Of a stretch of 64,000 nt of DNA, positions 25,301 through 35,830 are shown piece by piece. The stretch covers positions 310,001 through 374,000 of the forward strand of contig JBLDXI010000040.1 in the NCBI GenBank assembly GCA_047495785.1, given 5' to 3'. Source of the DNA: Lepidodermella squamata. Taxonomy: Eukaryota > Gastrotricha. Position 1 is the first letter of the stretch; each line of letters starts with the position of its first letter. A program made the translations under genes and the position numbers. The notes under the pieces are model-generated. The model ran no database searches and was not told the origin of the DNA. It worked only from the letters and a program-made list of their open reading frames with translations.

Positions 25301-28300
25301 CGGGTTTTACCCGGTAAATTATAAAAAAATTGATTATTGAAAAAACCGAAGATAAGCGGGAATTTAAAAGTTTCCTTTGGAACTAAAATGAGAATTTTGC
25401 GCTAAATTTTCGCTTGAATAATTAAAATTGAAAAAATACGAGGGAAACCAGAGTTCCTATTAGAAACTGAATATTTGAGTATATTCAAAAATTTCAAAGC
25501 TAAAAAAGTAAAATCTTAGATTATATTTTGACAGAAACCTATTACTCTATCTATTACACTATTACACACTATTACACTATTACTACTATACACTATTACT
25601 CTTTCTGCTTATACCTATAGGTATAAGCAGAAAGAGTAATAGTGTCAACGGAAAACTGCTCTTCAATTTTAATATTTTACACGAAAAGCGGTGAGTAATA
25701 ATAGCCGGCCACCTTAATAATTTCGTCATAAAAAAAAAACGTAACGCGAGCTGTTGGTGCGTGGACACGAGTAATTGACAAAGGCTATTATCTCGCGTCT
25801 AATTATCACCGGCTTCTGTGGCGCAATTGGTTAGCGCGTTCGGCTGTTAATGCCTACTCAAGCGGACACCGAAAGGTTGGTGGTTCGAGCCCACCCAGGA
25901 GCGAATATTTTTTTCAAATTTTGATTTGAATTTCAAATTTTTTACCCATTTTTTTTTAATTTGAAAAATCAATAAATATATCAATAAATAAATAAATAAC
26001 TTTTGACAAAATTACTGAAATTTTTGAAATATTAAAAAGTTCAACAAATTTCAAAATTTTCAAAATATTCAAGCATTTTTTCAATTTTACTCACAGAATT
26101 TTTTTTTTATTTTATTTTTATTTTACAATATTGAGAAATTACTCACTTGTTGATTTTGTTTTTGAAGCATTTTCGTCAGGCCTAAGATGGCTTTATCGCG
26201 GACAGTGAGCTGTTTCGAGAATTTCGCCAGTTCAGAAGCCATCGCAGTCAGCATGGCGTCTTTGTTCTGGTCGAAAAGTTGAGCAACAACGAGAGCCGAG
26301 TTCGAGGTAGAGGCGGCGGCGGGCGATGAAGCCGACCGCGGAAGACCCATGTCGCAATCGTCGCAGCTCGACGTTGGCGCAACGGCTGTTTTAGCCAATT
26401 CATCCGACAGAGATCTGAAAGAGACGAAAAGCTTGCATTTAAACCATGATTAGCCTCATTTTTCCGGCGCAGGTTCAATTTTTACTAAAGCGCAGTTTTT
26501 TTTACAAAATTGTCTACAGACTAGAGTGAACGGTTCTAACTTCGGACACCAAACAGTCAAAGAATTCTCGGCTTTTGTGGGAATGAAATGGGGGAAAGTG
26601 CCAAGTGGCAAACCTGTGGCCCGGCTATCTGGCTACCTGTAGCAATTTTCCAAATTTTTACATCTATTTACCTTGATTTCTTGTTAATTGTTTAGCCATT
26701 GTCGTGCTGTCCGAAGTTAGGGCCCCAGGTGCCCTAATTTCGGACACATCAAGGTAAATCCCATTCACCTTGAATTTGGAGTCATTCGAAAGCCCTCTAC
26801 TAGGCGATGAGGAATATCTGGTTTGCCGCTTTAAAAAAGATCACATAGCATCGATAAAAAATATTTAAATTTGAAAAAATTCATGAACAATTTGGCGTAT
26901 TTTGACTCGATTTCCTTGAGACAAAGGTATACAGTAACTAGATAACAATGGGAGTGGCAAGTGTGCACCTTAAATTTAGGGTTCCAGCACTAATTTTGAG
27001 ACTCCAGCCCTAGAATTCCACTAAATATGGGTTTTCGGGTTTCAAGTCTTCTCTAGAATCTAAATTTTCCTCTTATCATGCCTAACCGATAGATCGTCAT
27101 ATTACGAGTATTTTGCGCTATAAGCGGTCCGTTTACGAGTTATACTCAAGCCTGCAGAGCTGATATCGATTCCAAGTATCGATTTAAAAAATCAGTGATT
27201 TTACCGATATCACCCGTTGTGGAACCCAACATCGATAGTTTTCTACGCAGTTTAGGGCACCAGGTAGCTAAAATAACAAATCCTAGGATCAGGGAGGGCA
27301 TCGGTATCGATAAAACTGAAAACGCCGAAATCGCAATAAGAATGTTTGTTCGAGCGGCCGAGTGAAAAATGACCAAACAAAGCTTTAGAATTATGAAATT
27401 ATAAAATATGAATAATGAAATATGAACTATACGAAGTATAAAATAGGTAATATAGCGATTTTCAGATTCAAATGCTTCTTGAAGTCAAAACGCGCGCGAA
27501 ATGCAAGTGATAAACACGCGGACCTCTGCTAGCCGCAAAGAACGAGGCTAACCGCGAAAAAGCGACAGGAAAATCGTGGCTTGAGAATCACTGAATTAAG
27601 TAATCCCCTTTGTACCTATCATTTTGCATCATTGGTATCTTGATTTCAGGTGAATTTTCAAAGTTAAAAGCAATAGCTAGAATGAACATCAATAAAAATT
27701 AAAAATATAAATTTCAATTTTTCAGTTTTGATTCATCAACCATTGTTGCGTCACAAAATTGAGCGCGTAAACAGTTAAATTTTGGTTTTTTTAATCGCCG
27801 AAAACTTGGCAGCGCGAGAGCTCTAATTTCGGACGTCCGAAATTAGGCACACTACCCTGTCCGAATTTGAGGCACTGTCCGAAGTTAGAACCGTTCACTC
27901 TATATTTAGCGGAACAAAATTTAAATGCCGCCAAGCCAATTTCGCCTCAAACACAAGGTCGCTTTTCGAATATTTTTACTTTTTACGAATTTAAGGTAAT
28001 GTATGAATTCTGAAGTGAAAAATGCGTCATGTACAGGATTTTACGCTGAATTTGAAGATGATTCAATAAAAGAGATCTCCGAAATGCGGTTTTAGGATAC
28101 AAAATTCCGAAATTCGGCTCCGCTAAAGTAAGACCCGATTTTCTACCCTGAACAATTTTTCTCTGATTGAAGGGGGGCTTAAAAAAGCTATTAATTTGGC
28201 AGAAATTCAAGAAAATTCATCGGACACGAAAAAAAGGAAAATTTGCGGAATTTCAAGACAGCACAAAAGGGGCCGCTATCCCTTTAGTAAATTTCAAACT

Positions 28301-31300
28301 CAGAATTTTTAAAATATTTTTCGGGATACGTTTCATTATTTCTCCATCTCAATAATCAGAAGTTCCTACAGCGAGTCCCATAAGTAACGCAATAAAAAAA
28401 ATACACAGAAAAGGGTTCAGAAACTCTAAAATGAGAAAGTCACATCTCATGGCCAGCAAATTTTTAGAAAAATTCAAAAAATCACGAAAATTATAATCAA
28501 TAATGTCACTTGTTAATGGGATTAACAAAGTCCGGAGAAATTTAGTCCAACTGGGTAAAATACCGAAAATTACCGAACCAGTTAACATCGAGATTTTTCG
28601 GGATTTCTCCGGTAAATTTTTCATTTCTGCGATTAAATTGCGGATAAAAGATGGAATAGGTATACTCTCGGTAGGTTTAATTTGATAAAATTAGTTGAAT
28701 TTCCTGCAAAAAACTCCCAAAGTAAAAAATAATTGCGCTACTACTGGGACACGCTGTACTAAATAGCGTCCTGAATCCACCAAATGAAAATCGAATTTAT
28801 TGAAAATTTACTATAAAAAATGGAAATAAAAACATAAATTGTTCCAAAGATTTTTCAGGAATTTCGTCAACTTGCAGTCGATAGATAGCACCGGCATCTC
28901 TACAAAAAATCGACTAACCCGCAGCAATTTCTGCAGATATAATACGTAAGGCCTATATTAAACCGGGCCTTATACTAAAAAGAATCTGAATTTTTCTAAT
29001 TAATCTCAAAATTACCAGAAAAGTAAAATCGAATTTTAGGGCGGATCAATTATTCAAAGTTTGGTCCAATTTTGATTCCACCAATTTTGTTGGATTTCGC
29101 CGAATTGAATTTATTTCACCCCAAATTTGCCGTCTAAAACACCAACCTGACTTTCTGCTCGAGACTGTTGATTTCTTCCAATTTCGACGATTCGAGCTCA
29201 TCATACCGCCGCTTCAAGTCCTCAATCTCCCAAACGGCCGTCTGGCGTTGCGATTTCAACAGCGCATCCTTCGCCTCGACATCGCGCCGCAACTCGGCAA
29301 TTTCCTCGCCTCGCTCGCCCAACTGCGCCCGCATCTGCTCGATCTGCTTCGTCATCGCCGCCTCGCGCTCCAACGACGTAGCCGCTCGCTTTTGCGCATC
29401 CGCCGTCGCCTTCTGCCGCAACTGCCGCTCCATGTCCAGCTCTTTATTCAACACAGCCATCTGTTCTTCGAGACTTGATATCTGCGCCGTCGTTGATTTC
29501 CCGCTGAATTCAAGATCCGCTTTCAATTTCGCCATTTTCTGAATAAAAACCAAAGTTGACATCATTTTTCAAGCGGTGAATAAAGTAAATAGAAAAAATA
29601 TGCACTAAGAGGGCTGGTTAGGGGCCGGTCAATAATTTGATCGGTTTTTCAATGCGACATATTGATAATGTTGATCTCATGAATATTGAAGCGAAATTCT
29701 GGTCGCAATTAACACTTGACCGCTATTGTGTTACTTTTTAAGCGAAAATAAACGAGAATATCCGACCTATACATCGATTATCAACTAAAGAATAAGAAAG
29801 ATCAGAATAATTGTTCGAGAATTTAATTCAAAATCAGCGAAATTCAGGGCTAAATTTTCAAATTAAGCTGATTTTCATCGGCCATGAATTTTAAAACAGT
29901 GGGTGGTATTCTCGAAGCAGTTTACATTAAAACCAAGTTTTATAAGACCAAACCAAAAACATTTTCGGTCTGAACAAGACCAAGAGCGTATTCTCGCGTA
30001 TATAAAACGAGTTCAGTTTCTGATCGGGGATAAACTGTAGACTTTATTAGACTAATTAGGTTGCGTAACAATCACGTTAAAATTACGAAAAAGTTGAAAA
30101 TTAACTTTGAAATTAGAATATGTTGGAAAATGTGGAATTGTTGGAATAGGGAACCGGGTGCCCTAATTTCGGCCACCTCATCCAGTTATACTAATACCTT
30201 AAGTTTGATACCGTTAAATTCGCCTCGGTAATTCGCCTAACGTGGAAATGGCCTTTGTTGCTTTACCTGAGAGCTTATCCTTGACGACATGATGCCTGAA
30301 ATTCGGGTGTTTATGGTACAAAGCACTCGAGAAGCGACATGGCCCCCTCGCCTGAATTTAGAAATTTTTTTTGCTGCACAGCACTTAGTGTCCGAATTTC
30401 GGCCAGTGGCCGAAGTTAAGCCGCAGCGACCGAATTTAGGGATTCCTGCTCTTCGAAAAATGGGCGGTACAGCCTGGTTAACTATGATGCTGGGGAACAT
30501 GTTCTCCTACTATCGGCTAACCCGAGCCCTTTGCCAAAAATCGAAAAGTTGGCAGGTCAATATTAAATGAATTTCCGGCTGTCTGTAGTTCAATAATGCG
30601 ATCATTTCGAAGTTGATTAAAAATTCTCGGCGATTTTTTCATGAAAGCCATGATTTTCCAAATTATTACCCTTTATCTAACCACCTGGCCGGGATAATGA
30701 CTGCCATACTAAATTGATGTATACCCGGAGATTCCTCTAAATCAAAACACCGTCCAAAACAGATAAAATCAATACCGATTTCTTGGAGGTAGCAGCGACC
30801 TTGACGAAATTGGGTAGCTTGTCTGACACGTGATTTAAATAAGGATTTATCATGGCCGCATTTCTTTGACTCGAATATATGAACCATCTGGCAGAAACTA
30901 ACATGATGATTTATTGCTTCATTCCATTTAAATTGCCACAATTTTTTCGCGCATTTTACACGTGAAATCGGCCGGGTTACCTTAGATTTTCAGGTAATCA
31001 CAGCTCATTTGCTTACTAGATGTTATCTCGAGTCGAATGACTTGGGCTGTGAAATCGGCATTTTTTTACGATCCCAGAATTTAGATATAGTAATGCCACA
31101 TTAATCTCAGCCTGAAATTGATCACTTATCTACCGTTTTAAATTTAACATTTCGAAATGTGAATGCAGAATGCAGGTTGTAGCGCAAGTACTAAATGAAT
31201 TATTTTCAGAAAAATAAGGTAACATTTCTTGATAGCGAAAATTATTGATAGGTAAAATTAGCGAGATGGTGAATTTATTAGCCAATGAAAACGAAAGGTA

Positions 31301-34300
31301 CTCAATATGAATCCGCAAAATTCACTAATCGTTTCATATGAGAAATATTCAGATATATTCAAATATTCAAATCGGCTCCTTTTGATGAATAATTGGTCAA
31401 CTATTTTCTATTTTTACAGCCATAGGCAGGAAATCCCCTCAAAAAAATCCTGCTGAAAATATTTATGTACATTCCCATGTAATAACGCGGGTGAACAAAA
31501 TATTGGATTATGCAAATTAATCAGCCACCTTAAATTACGCTCATCGGAAGAGGTGGTTTCAGAGTTTTTCATGAAGTTTGTTTTTCGCTAATGCGTAAAG
31601 TTTCATCGCCATGTAGCCGATATTAGATCCTGTCCTCAGTCTTAGCCTTAGTCTTGTATCAGTATAGAGTACTCGTTACTTCATCTATGCAAACTGTTGA
31701 ACTGGTCCGTATTCACGCGGGGCTATTCTTGGTTTCTAAATATCACTTTTAGAACTCGGGTTTCAGTTTTCTCGTTCATGAGAAGCTGAAACCAGATTTT
31801 TCTAGAAAATAAACTCCAAATGTGTAGACCTGGTAGGGTGCAGGTCTACAGCTCATGGGTAAATTTGGACTGAACTGGCGGTTTTAACGGGGGGTTTGAA
31901 ACAGTTCGGTTTTAAAATTTAAAACTTGGTTTTAAAGAAAGCCATCCATCGCCGGATTAACAGCTGTTTTAGCCGTTTGTCCCAACTTCTGTGTTTCATA
32001 ACAATTGAATGTACCAAAAGAACAATCGACAAAAATTCGTGGACAATCCTAAAACCAAATGCTAATTTGATTTGGTCTACATGAAACCAGGTCTATACCC
32101 AGTTTGGTCTTAACATCGACAAAACCGCTTCGAGAATACCACCCAGTGATTTGATACAAATATGATACAAGGATCAAAATATTTAAAAAAAATTAGGAAA
32201 AATTCTCGAAACTGGACAATCGATCTATTTAGAATTCTCAACTTCAGCAAAGCCAGATTAATTCAAAAATTAAAAAGAAATTACTGGAAAATCCCTTAAT
32301 TTATAGGAAAACTTTCAGTAAAATTTCAGGCAATTTCCCGTTTTTATGAAAATCTAGCAATACATATTTTGAAAAATTCCCTTTCCAAGATGAAATTCAA
32401 GTTTTAAAATGGTTCTATGTCAATTGAGCAAACGAAAATTGAGCAACGAAAATAGAGCAAGGGCTTTTTCGCAACGATATTAGAGCAAACGAAATTAGAG
32501 CAAAACGACTTCTGAGCAAACGAAATTAGAGCAAAACGAGATTAGAGCAAAACGACACGAGAGCAAATTTAATAATTAATTGCAGCTGTTGTTTATTTTA
32601 AATAAAATTTGCTCTCGTGTCGTTTTGCTCTAATCTCGTTTTGCTCAAAAGCCGTTTTGCTCTAATTTCGTTTGCTCAGAAGTCGTTTTGCACTATTTTC
32701 GTTTGCTCTAATATCGTTGCTCAAAAGCCCTTGCTCTATTTTCGTTTGCTCAATTGGCATAGAACCAAATTTAGGGCTAAATTTTCAAATTAAGCTGATT
32801 TTCATCGGCCATGAATTTTAAAACAGTGATTTGATAGAAATATGATACAAGGATCAAAATGTTGAAAAAATTCTCGTAACAGGACAATCGATCTATTTTT
32901 GAATTCTCAAATTCAGCAAAACCAGATTCGCTCAAAAATTAATAAGAAATTACTGGAAGATCCCTTTATTCATAGGTAAAATTTCAGTTAAATTTCAGGC
33001 GATTTCCCGTTTCTATGAAAATAAAATCTATGCATATTTTGAAAAATTCTCTTTTCAAGATGAAATTTAAAATTTAGTTTAAAATATAGCATGAAAATAA
33101 AAAATCGCCATATATCACAACACAAAATTTTGCAGTTTTACTCAATTTTTTCCCCAACAATTGTTTTTCTATTCTACATTTTCGGAACAAAATTCGATGA
33201 TGCTCGTGGAAAAAATTAGGTTAATTGGGCTAAGTTTATAACCTCAACTAAATTCTCAATTAATTCTAGATTTTTTAAATATTATTTTTCCAATTTTTTT
33301 GAATTTTTCAATCTGGCTCCCACAACTTGATGAATGATGACGAATGACGATAAAGTCTAAAATGAAAAATTTTCGAGTCAGTAAAAACTATTTTTCATCA
33401 AATTATAACCGATCAACCAAAATATCATAGGAATTTCTAGTAAAATAAAAAAAAAATCAAAGGAAAAAATGATTACATACCTCACTCTCAAGATGCAAAG
33501 ATTCGTTTAACCGGCGATTTTCGTCTGTTAAATTCACAATTTTTTCCATACTCACCTATAAATAAATAAAATTTAAACAAATTTAAGAAAAAATAGCGAA
33601 AAAACGTACTTTTTCCTTGGACCGAAGATCATGTATCACAGAATTAAGCTCACGTTTTTCATCCGTAAAAATCGAAAACATTTCATCACGAAGCCGCGCG
33701 CCCTCGTCGCACTTCTCACAGAAAACCTGAACCGGTGGCGTATTTTCATCCGTCAACGTCGTCGCATTCAACATCGCCGGCTTGTACGGCTGGTGCTGCT
33801 GCGTATACGCCAATTTCGACCGCGCCGCATTCAACTCAGCCACCAGTTGCGGATACGTCTCAAGCGCTTTTTGCAAATCGCATTCCAACTGCGAAATTTT
33901 CTCCTTCAACGACTTATTCTCCGACTCGAGTAACATAGCCGTTTTCTTCAGTTCGATATCGCTAGGTGACACAATTTTCCCGTGAGATTGCTCGTAGTAG
34001 AGCTCGAGCCGAAGCCGCAAATCAACGATAGTCTTCTGCATTTCAGCCATTTCTCGCTCCATATCGCCTAGAGTTCGGTTATTCCCTCGATTTTGCGACG
34101 AAATAATTAAGGGAGATTTAGTCGCCGGCGGGCCAATTGGCGATTTTTCAACAATAATCGTCTTCAAACTCGAATCACCGCTGGATGAATCGATATTCGA
34201 CATGCTAGAACTCGGCCGAATTTTAACTGGAGTTTGGTTTAAAATCGCCAAATTCCCGCTCGAATTTTGGCGTTTTAAACACCGAAAATTCATGACAAGA

Positions 34301-34695
34301 TCGTCCTGAGCGTTGTTCGAAGAAATTCGGTCCGAATTCGACGCCGATGTCAGCCCGTCCGATGACGCGTTCGACGCCAGATCGTCGCTATTCGCCGCCG
34401 AGTGATTGCCAGAGTCTTGATAGATCATTTTTCGCGGGGTCGATTTTTTCGGCGTTGTAATCACGATTTCGTCCTCATTATCGCTCGTATTCAGGTTAAT
34501 TTTCCTGTTCGAGAGTAGCCAAACAAGAAATTGTAGTAGAGATTTCAGTTTTAATACGAAAAAATTATGACTAGTATGGCGCTTCATCGACTTGACTTTC
34601 AACCGTTTAGCCGGCGGTTGCACGTCGATTTCTTCTAAAATTTTCGCCATTTTTTCGAATGAGCAGATTTGACAGGGTGGTGGGGAATATTTCAT
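16347..34695 (-). CDS. Large coiled-coil protein, probable centrosomin/CDK5RAP2-type centrosome scaffold
   Basis: Eight exons on the minus strand join in perfect phase to about 1,487 residues: 34695-33610, 33555-33481, 29538-29147, 26414-26147, 24970-24164, 22669-22378, 18987-18424 and 17326-16347. The N-terminal 200 residues are Ser/Asn-rich with basic clusters (PAKRLKVK, TPKKSTPRK). Around residues 208-260 comes MEREMAEMQKTIVDLRLRLE, which resembles the CM1 motif of centrosomin, CDK5RAP2 and myomegalin. Exons 2-5 are heptad-rich coiled coil. Exon 7 has a poly-Asn run. Near residue 1285 GRLEEFEHLKREIEE, then a second coil (WKGKYEAAERLLRAMQDRLE), recalls a C-terminal block of the same family. 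These proteins recruit gamma-tubulin complexes to centrosomes. The start could also be the internal Met at 34650 (MAKILEEID). The coiled-coil assignment is firm; the family call is an inference from two short motifs and domain order. Confidence 0.7.
19381..19893. mobile_element. TA-flanked MITE with internal 60-bp tandem repeats
   Basis: The ends are inverted repeats starting CCGTAAACTACAGTATA, followed by (G/A)AGGCCGC, with one mismatch in about 24 bp. A TA dinucleotide lies on both sides (19379-19380, 19894-19895), the target duplication typical of Tc1/mariner elements. The interior is built from GCGGCGATTATTCG and GCGGCCTTTATTATT modules, including about 2.3 copies of an exact 60-bp unit between about 19715 and 19860. 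It has no coding capacity. It lies in the intron between exons 6 and 7 of the coiled-coil gene. Confidence 0.75.
19715..19863. repeat. 60-bp tandem repeat inside the MITE
   Basis: The segment TTATTCGCGCGCGGCCTTTA recurs at exactly 60-base spacing (19721, 19781 and, with two changes, 19841). The units are almost identical, so the expansion is recent. Confidence 0.8.
20760..21270. promoter_or_regulatory. GC-rich intronic island, possible internal promoter or enhancer
   Basis: Against an AT-rich intron this half-kilobase is GC-rich, with CGCGC and GGCCGCGG stretches. It carries two CCRCCTTAA-type sites (20896-20904 as TTAAGGCGG, 21037-21045 as CCGCCTTAA) and forkhead-like GTAAACAA (about 21208) and CAAACAACAAACAA. 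Its composition closely resembles the region upstream of the coiled-coil gene at 34.7-35.8 kb. It could drive a short isoform that begins in exon 7 of that gene. There is no direct evidence of transcription. Confidence 0.35.
23525..23733. mobile_element. 209-bp foldback element
   Basis: Two arms of about 90 bp are inverted copies. The outer part reads TTTAGGCGCATTT...ATTATATTAATTTTCTTGA, the inner part TGTATCACAACCACCGAATC. The loop is about 45 bases. No coding sequence and no clear target duplication. It lies in an intron of the coiled-coil gene. Confidence 0.65.
25590..25645. repeat. Perfect 56-bp palindrome
   Basis: The two 28-base arms are exactly complementary with no spacer; the centre is CCTATAGG. 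Immediately upstream is a CACTATTA-rich microsatellite-like stretch (25540-25590). It lies about 165 bases before the tRNA-Asn gene, in an intron of the coiled-coil gene. Confidence 0.8.
25812..25903 (+). tRNA. tRNA-Asn (GTT) with an 18-nt intron
   Basis: The acceptor stem GCTTCTG pairs with CAGGAGC (one G-U pair), followed by discriminator G. The D arm (GGCGCAATTGGTTAGCGC) and the T arm (GGTGGTTCGAGCCCACC) are canonical and include the internal A and B boxes. The anticodon stem TTCGG/CCGAA encloses loop CT-GTT-AA once an 18-base insertion at about 25850-25867 is removed. That insertion sits one base 3' of the anticodon, the standard place for nuclear tRNA introns. The gene is on the + strand inside an intron of the minus-strand coiled-coil gene. 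Confidence 0.92.
26524..27900. mobile_element. Mariner-like element, about 1.38 kb, decayed interior
   Basis: Exact 25-bp inverted ends beginning GAGTGAACGGTTCTAACTTC lie between TA dinucleotides (26522-26523 and 27901-27902). The length is right for a full mariner copy, but neither strand gives a recognisable DDE transposase. A subterminal motif CTAATTTCGGACA / TTCGGACA recurs several times near both ends. It lies in the intron between exons 3 and 4 of the coiled-coil gene. Confidence 0.65.
29901..32144. mobile_element. 2.24-kb DNA transposon-like insertion with 18-bp terminal inverted repeats
   Basis: The termini are GGGTGGTATTCTCGAAGC and its complement. A nearby paralogous sequence (copy 2 at about 32770-33075) shows the unoccupied site AAAACAGTGATTTGA, which confirms the borders. 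Depending on where the end is set, the target duplication is AGT (3 bp) or CAGTG (5 bp). The interior has no convincing transposase, and it seems to hold a smaller TTCGG-type repeat at about 30140-30460, so it is probably non-autonomous. Superfamily is not assigned. Confidence 0.65.
32410..32767. mobile_element. Long-hairpin element built of GAGCAAAACGA repeats
   Basis: Two arms of about 165 bp are inverted copies starting TGGTTCTATG(T/C)CAATTGAGC. Each arm is itself a string of short direct repeats of the form (A)GAGCAAA(A)CGA, with a short loop around 32570-32595. It lies exactly at the junction between two copies of a duplicated intronic segment. Confidence 0.75.
32769..33075. repeat. Duplicated intronic segment, copy 2
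   Basis: This segment matches 29845-29900 continued at 32145-32409 at roughly 85-90 percent by eye (AGGGCTAAATTTTC, GATTTTCATCGGCC and ACAATCGATCTATTT are shared). Copy 1 is split by the 2.24-kb insertion; copy 2 is not. Confidence 0.7.
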
Positions 34696-35830
34696 TGAAA
34701 TCAGTCAAGGGTAAGAATTTAGCTTAATTAAGGTGGGGTTTTTAATGGTGAACGGTTGAATTTAGTAAAAATGGGCGTTTTTAAGGTGGAATTTTTAGAA
34801 TGTTTTGAGCCGCTCGCCTACGCGCGATAAACAACAACAAAAATCTTGAAATAAACACAGCGCTTTTTAGCTGAATTAAGTTAGATAGGCAAAACAGCGC
34901 GGGCGCGGTTAAAATGGAGTCAGGTATGATGTATTGAGAGAAATACGACGCGCTCTGTAAGATATTATCTGTAAAGAAGAATGTTTATTCTTCGCGCGCG
35001 CGGCCGTCTCGTATTTGCGCAATAAAGGTAGGTAACTAACAAAACTTGGACAGCTGACAGAATCGATCCGCCTTAACAAAGTCATCGCAATAATGGCCAG
35101 CGGGGTCAGCGCGCGAGGCATGCATGCACACACACAAGAGTCGAGTGGTGGTAGTGTGTAAGAAATGCTCATCCCTGAAATAAGACCCGTGACCTATGGC
35201 GATATTCGAAAATTACGCCACCACCTTAATGTTTCCGCCTTCAGCCTTCAGCCGCGTGTCACATGTCATAATGAATAAACACGATGATTTTGGGTAGGGG
35301 CGAGCGACAAATTAATTGACAAACATGCCACCTTAAAAATAGAGAGTCTAGTTTTTCGCCTCGGTGCGAGCACCTGTGCGATAATAGTAAACAAGCGCGA
35401 TCAATAGTAGCAAATAACAACAAACATCATGTCGAGATCGTCCTCGCCGGTCGATACTATTGATACAACGGGGCCGCTGTTTTTTGGCGGCAGCGGCGGG
35501 TTTTTGCGCTCCAGGAAGCGAAATTGTTGCAGGAAGTTCATAGGTGTACTAGTGTGAAAAACTAACGATTAACACGTCCGCCTTAAGCCGGCCCGCGGAC
35601 GCGGAAGTTAATCTACAAGCTATCGAATGGTCGTTTGAATGTAATATTGTGATAACAATACAACACATTTTCACACTGTTGTAAGTAACAATATGAATAA
35701 CGCATAGATTTAAGGCGGCGCGGAATCCTTAACGAATCGTACATATCCGCCGCACCTGGCTCGCGACTATAATGTTTATGAAGCGGCGGCGGGCGGGCGG
35801 TGAGACACATGTGTGTTGTTGAATCAACAC
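34696..35830 (-). promoter_or_regulatory. Promoter-like upstream region with a CCRCCTTAA motif cluster
   Basis: Directly upstream of the coiled-coil gene. The 9-mer CCRCCTTAA (either strand) occurs seven times: 34728, 34781, 35068, 35221, 35338, 35578 and 35710. The region also holds forkhead-like ATAAACAA/GTAAACAA sites (34826, 35388) and GC-rich CGCGC islands (34995-35010, 35580-35600). No TATA box was assigned. The density suggests a specific transcription factor; its identity is unknown. Confidence 0.5.

Noticed and set aside
28500-28640. Similarity between 25,210-25,330 and 28,540-28,630
   Set aside because: Shared short strings (TACCGAACCAG, CCGGTAAATT) suggest an old dispersed repeat, but boundaries could not be defined.
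32410-32767. Repeated units suggesting a CRISPR-like array
   Set aside because: The units are contiguous, imperfect and arranged as an inverted pair in a eukaryotic intron, with no spacers of constant length.
34430-34580. Possible 67-base intron within exon 1 of the coiled-coil gene
   Set aside because: The hydrophobic stretch FFVLKLKSLLQFLVWLL looks intron-like, but the candidate donor/acceptor pair breaks the reading frame, so the exon is left uninterrupted.
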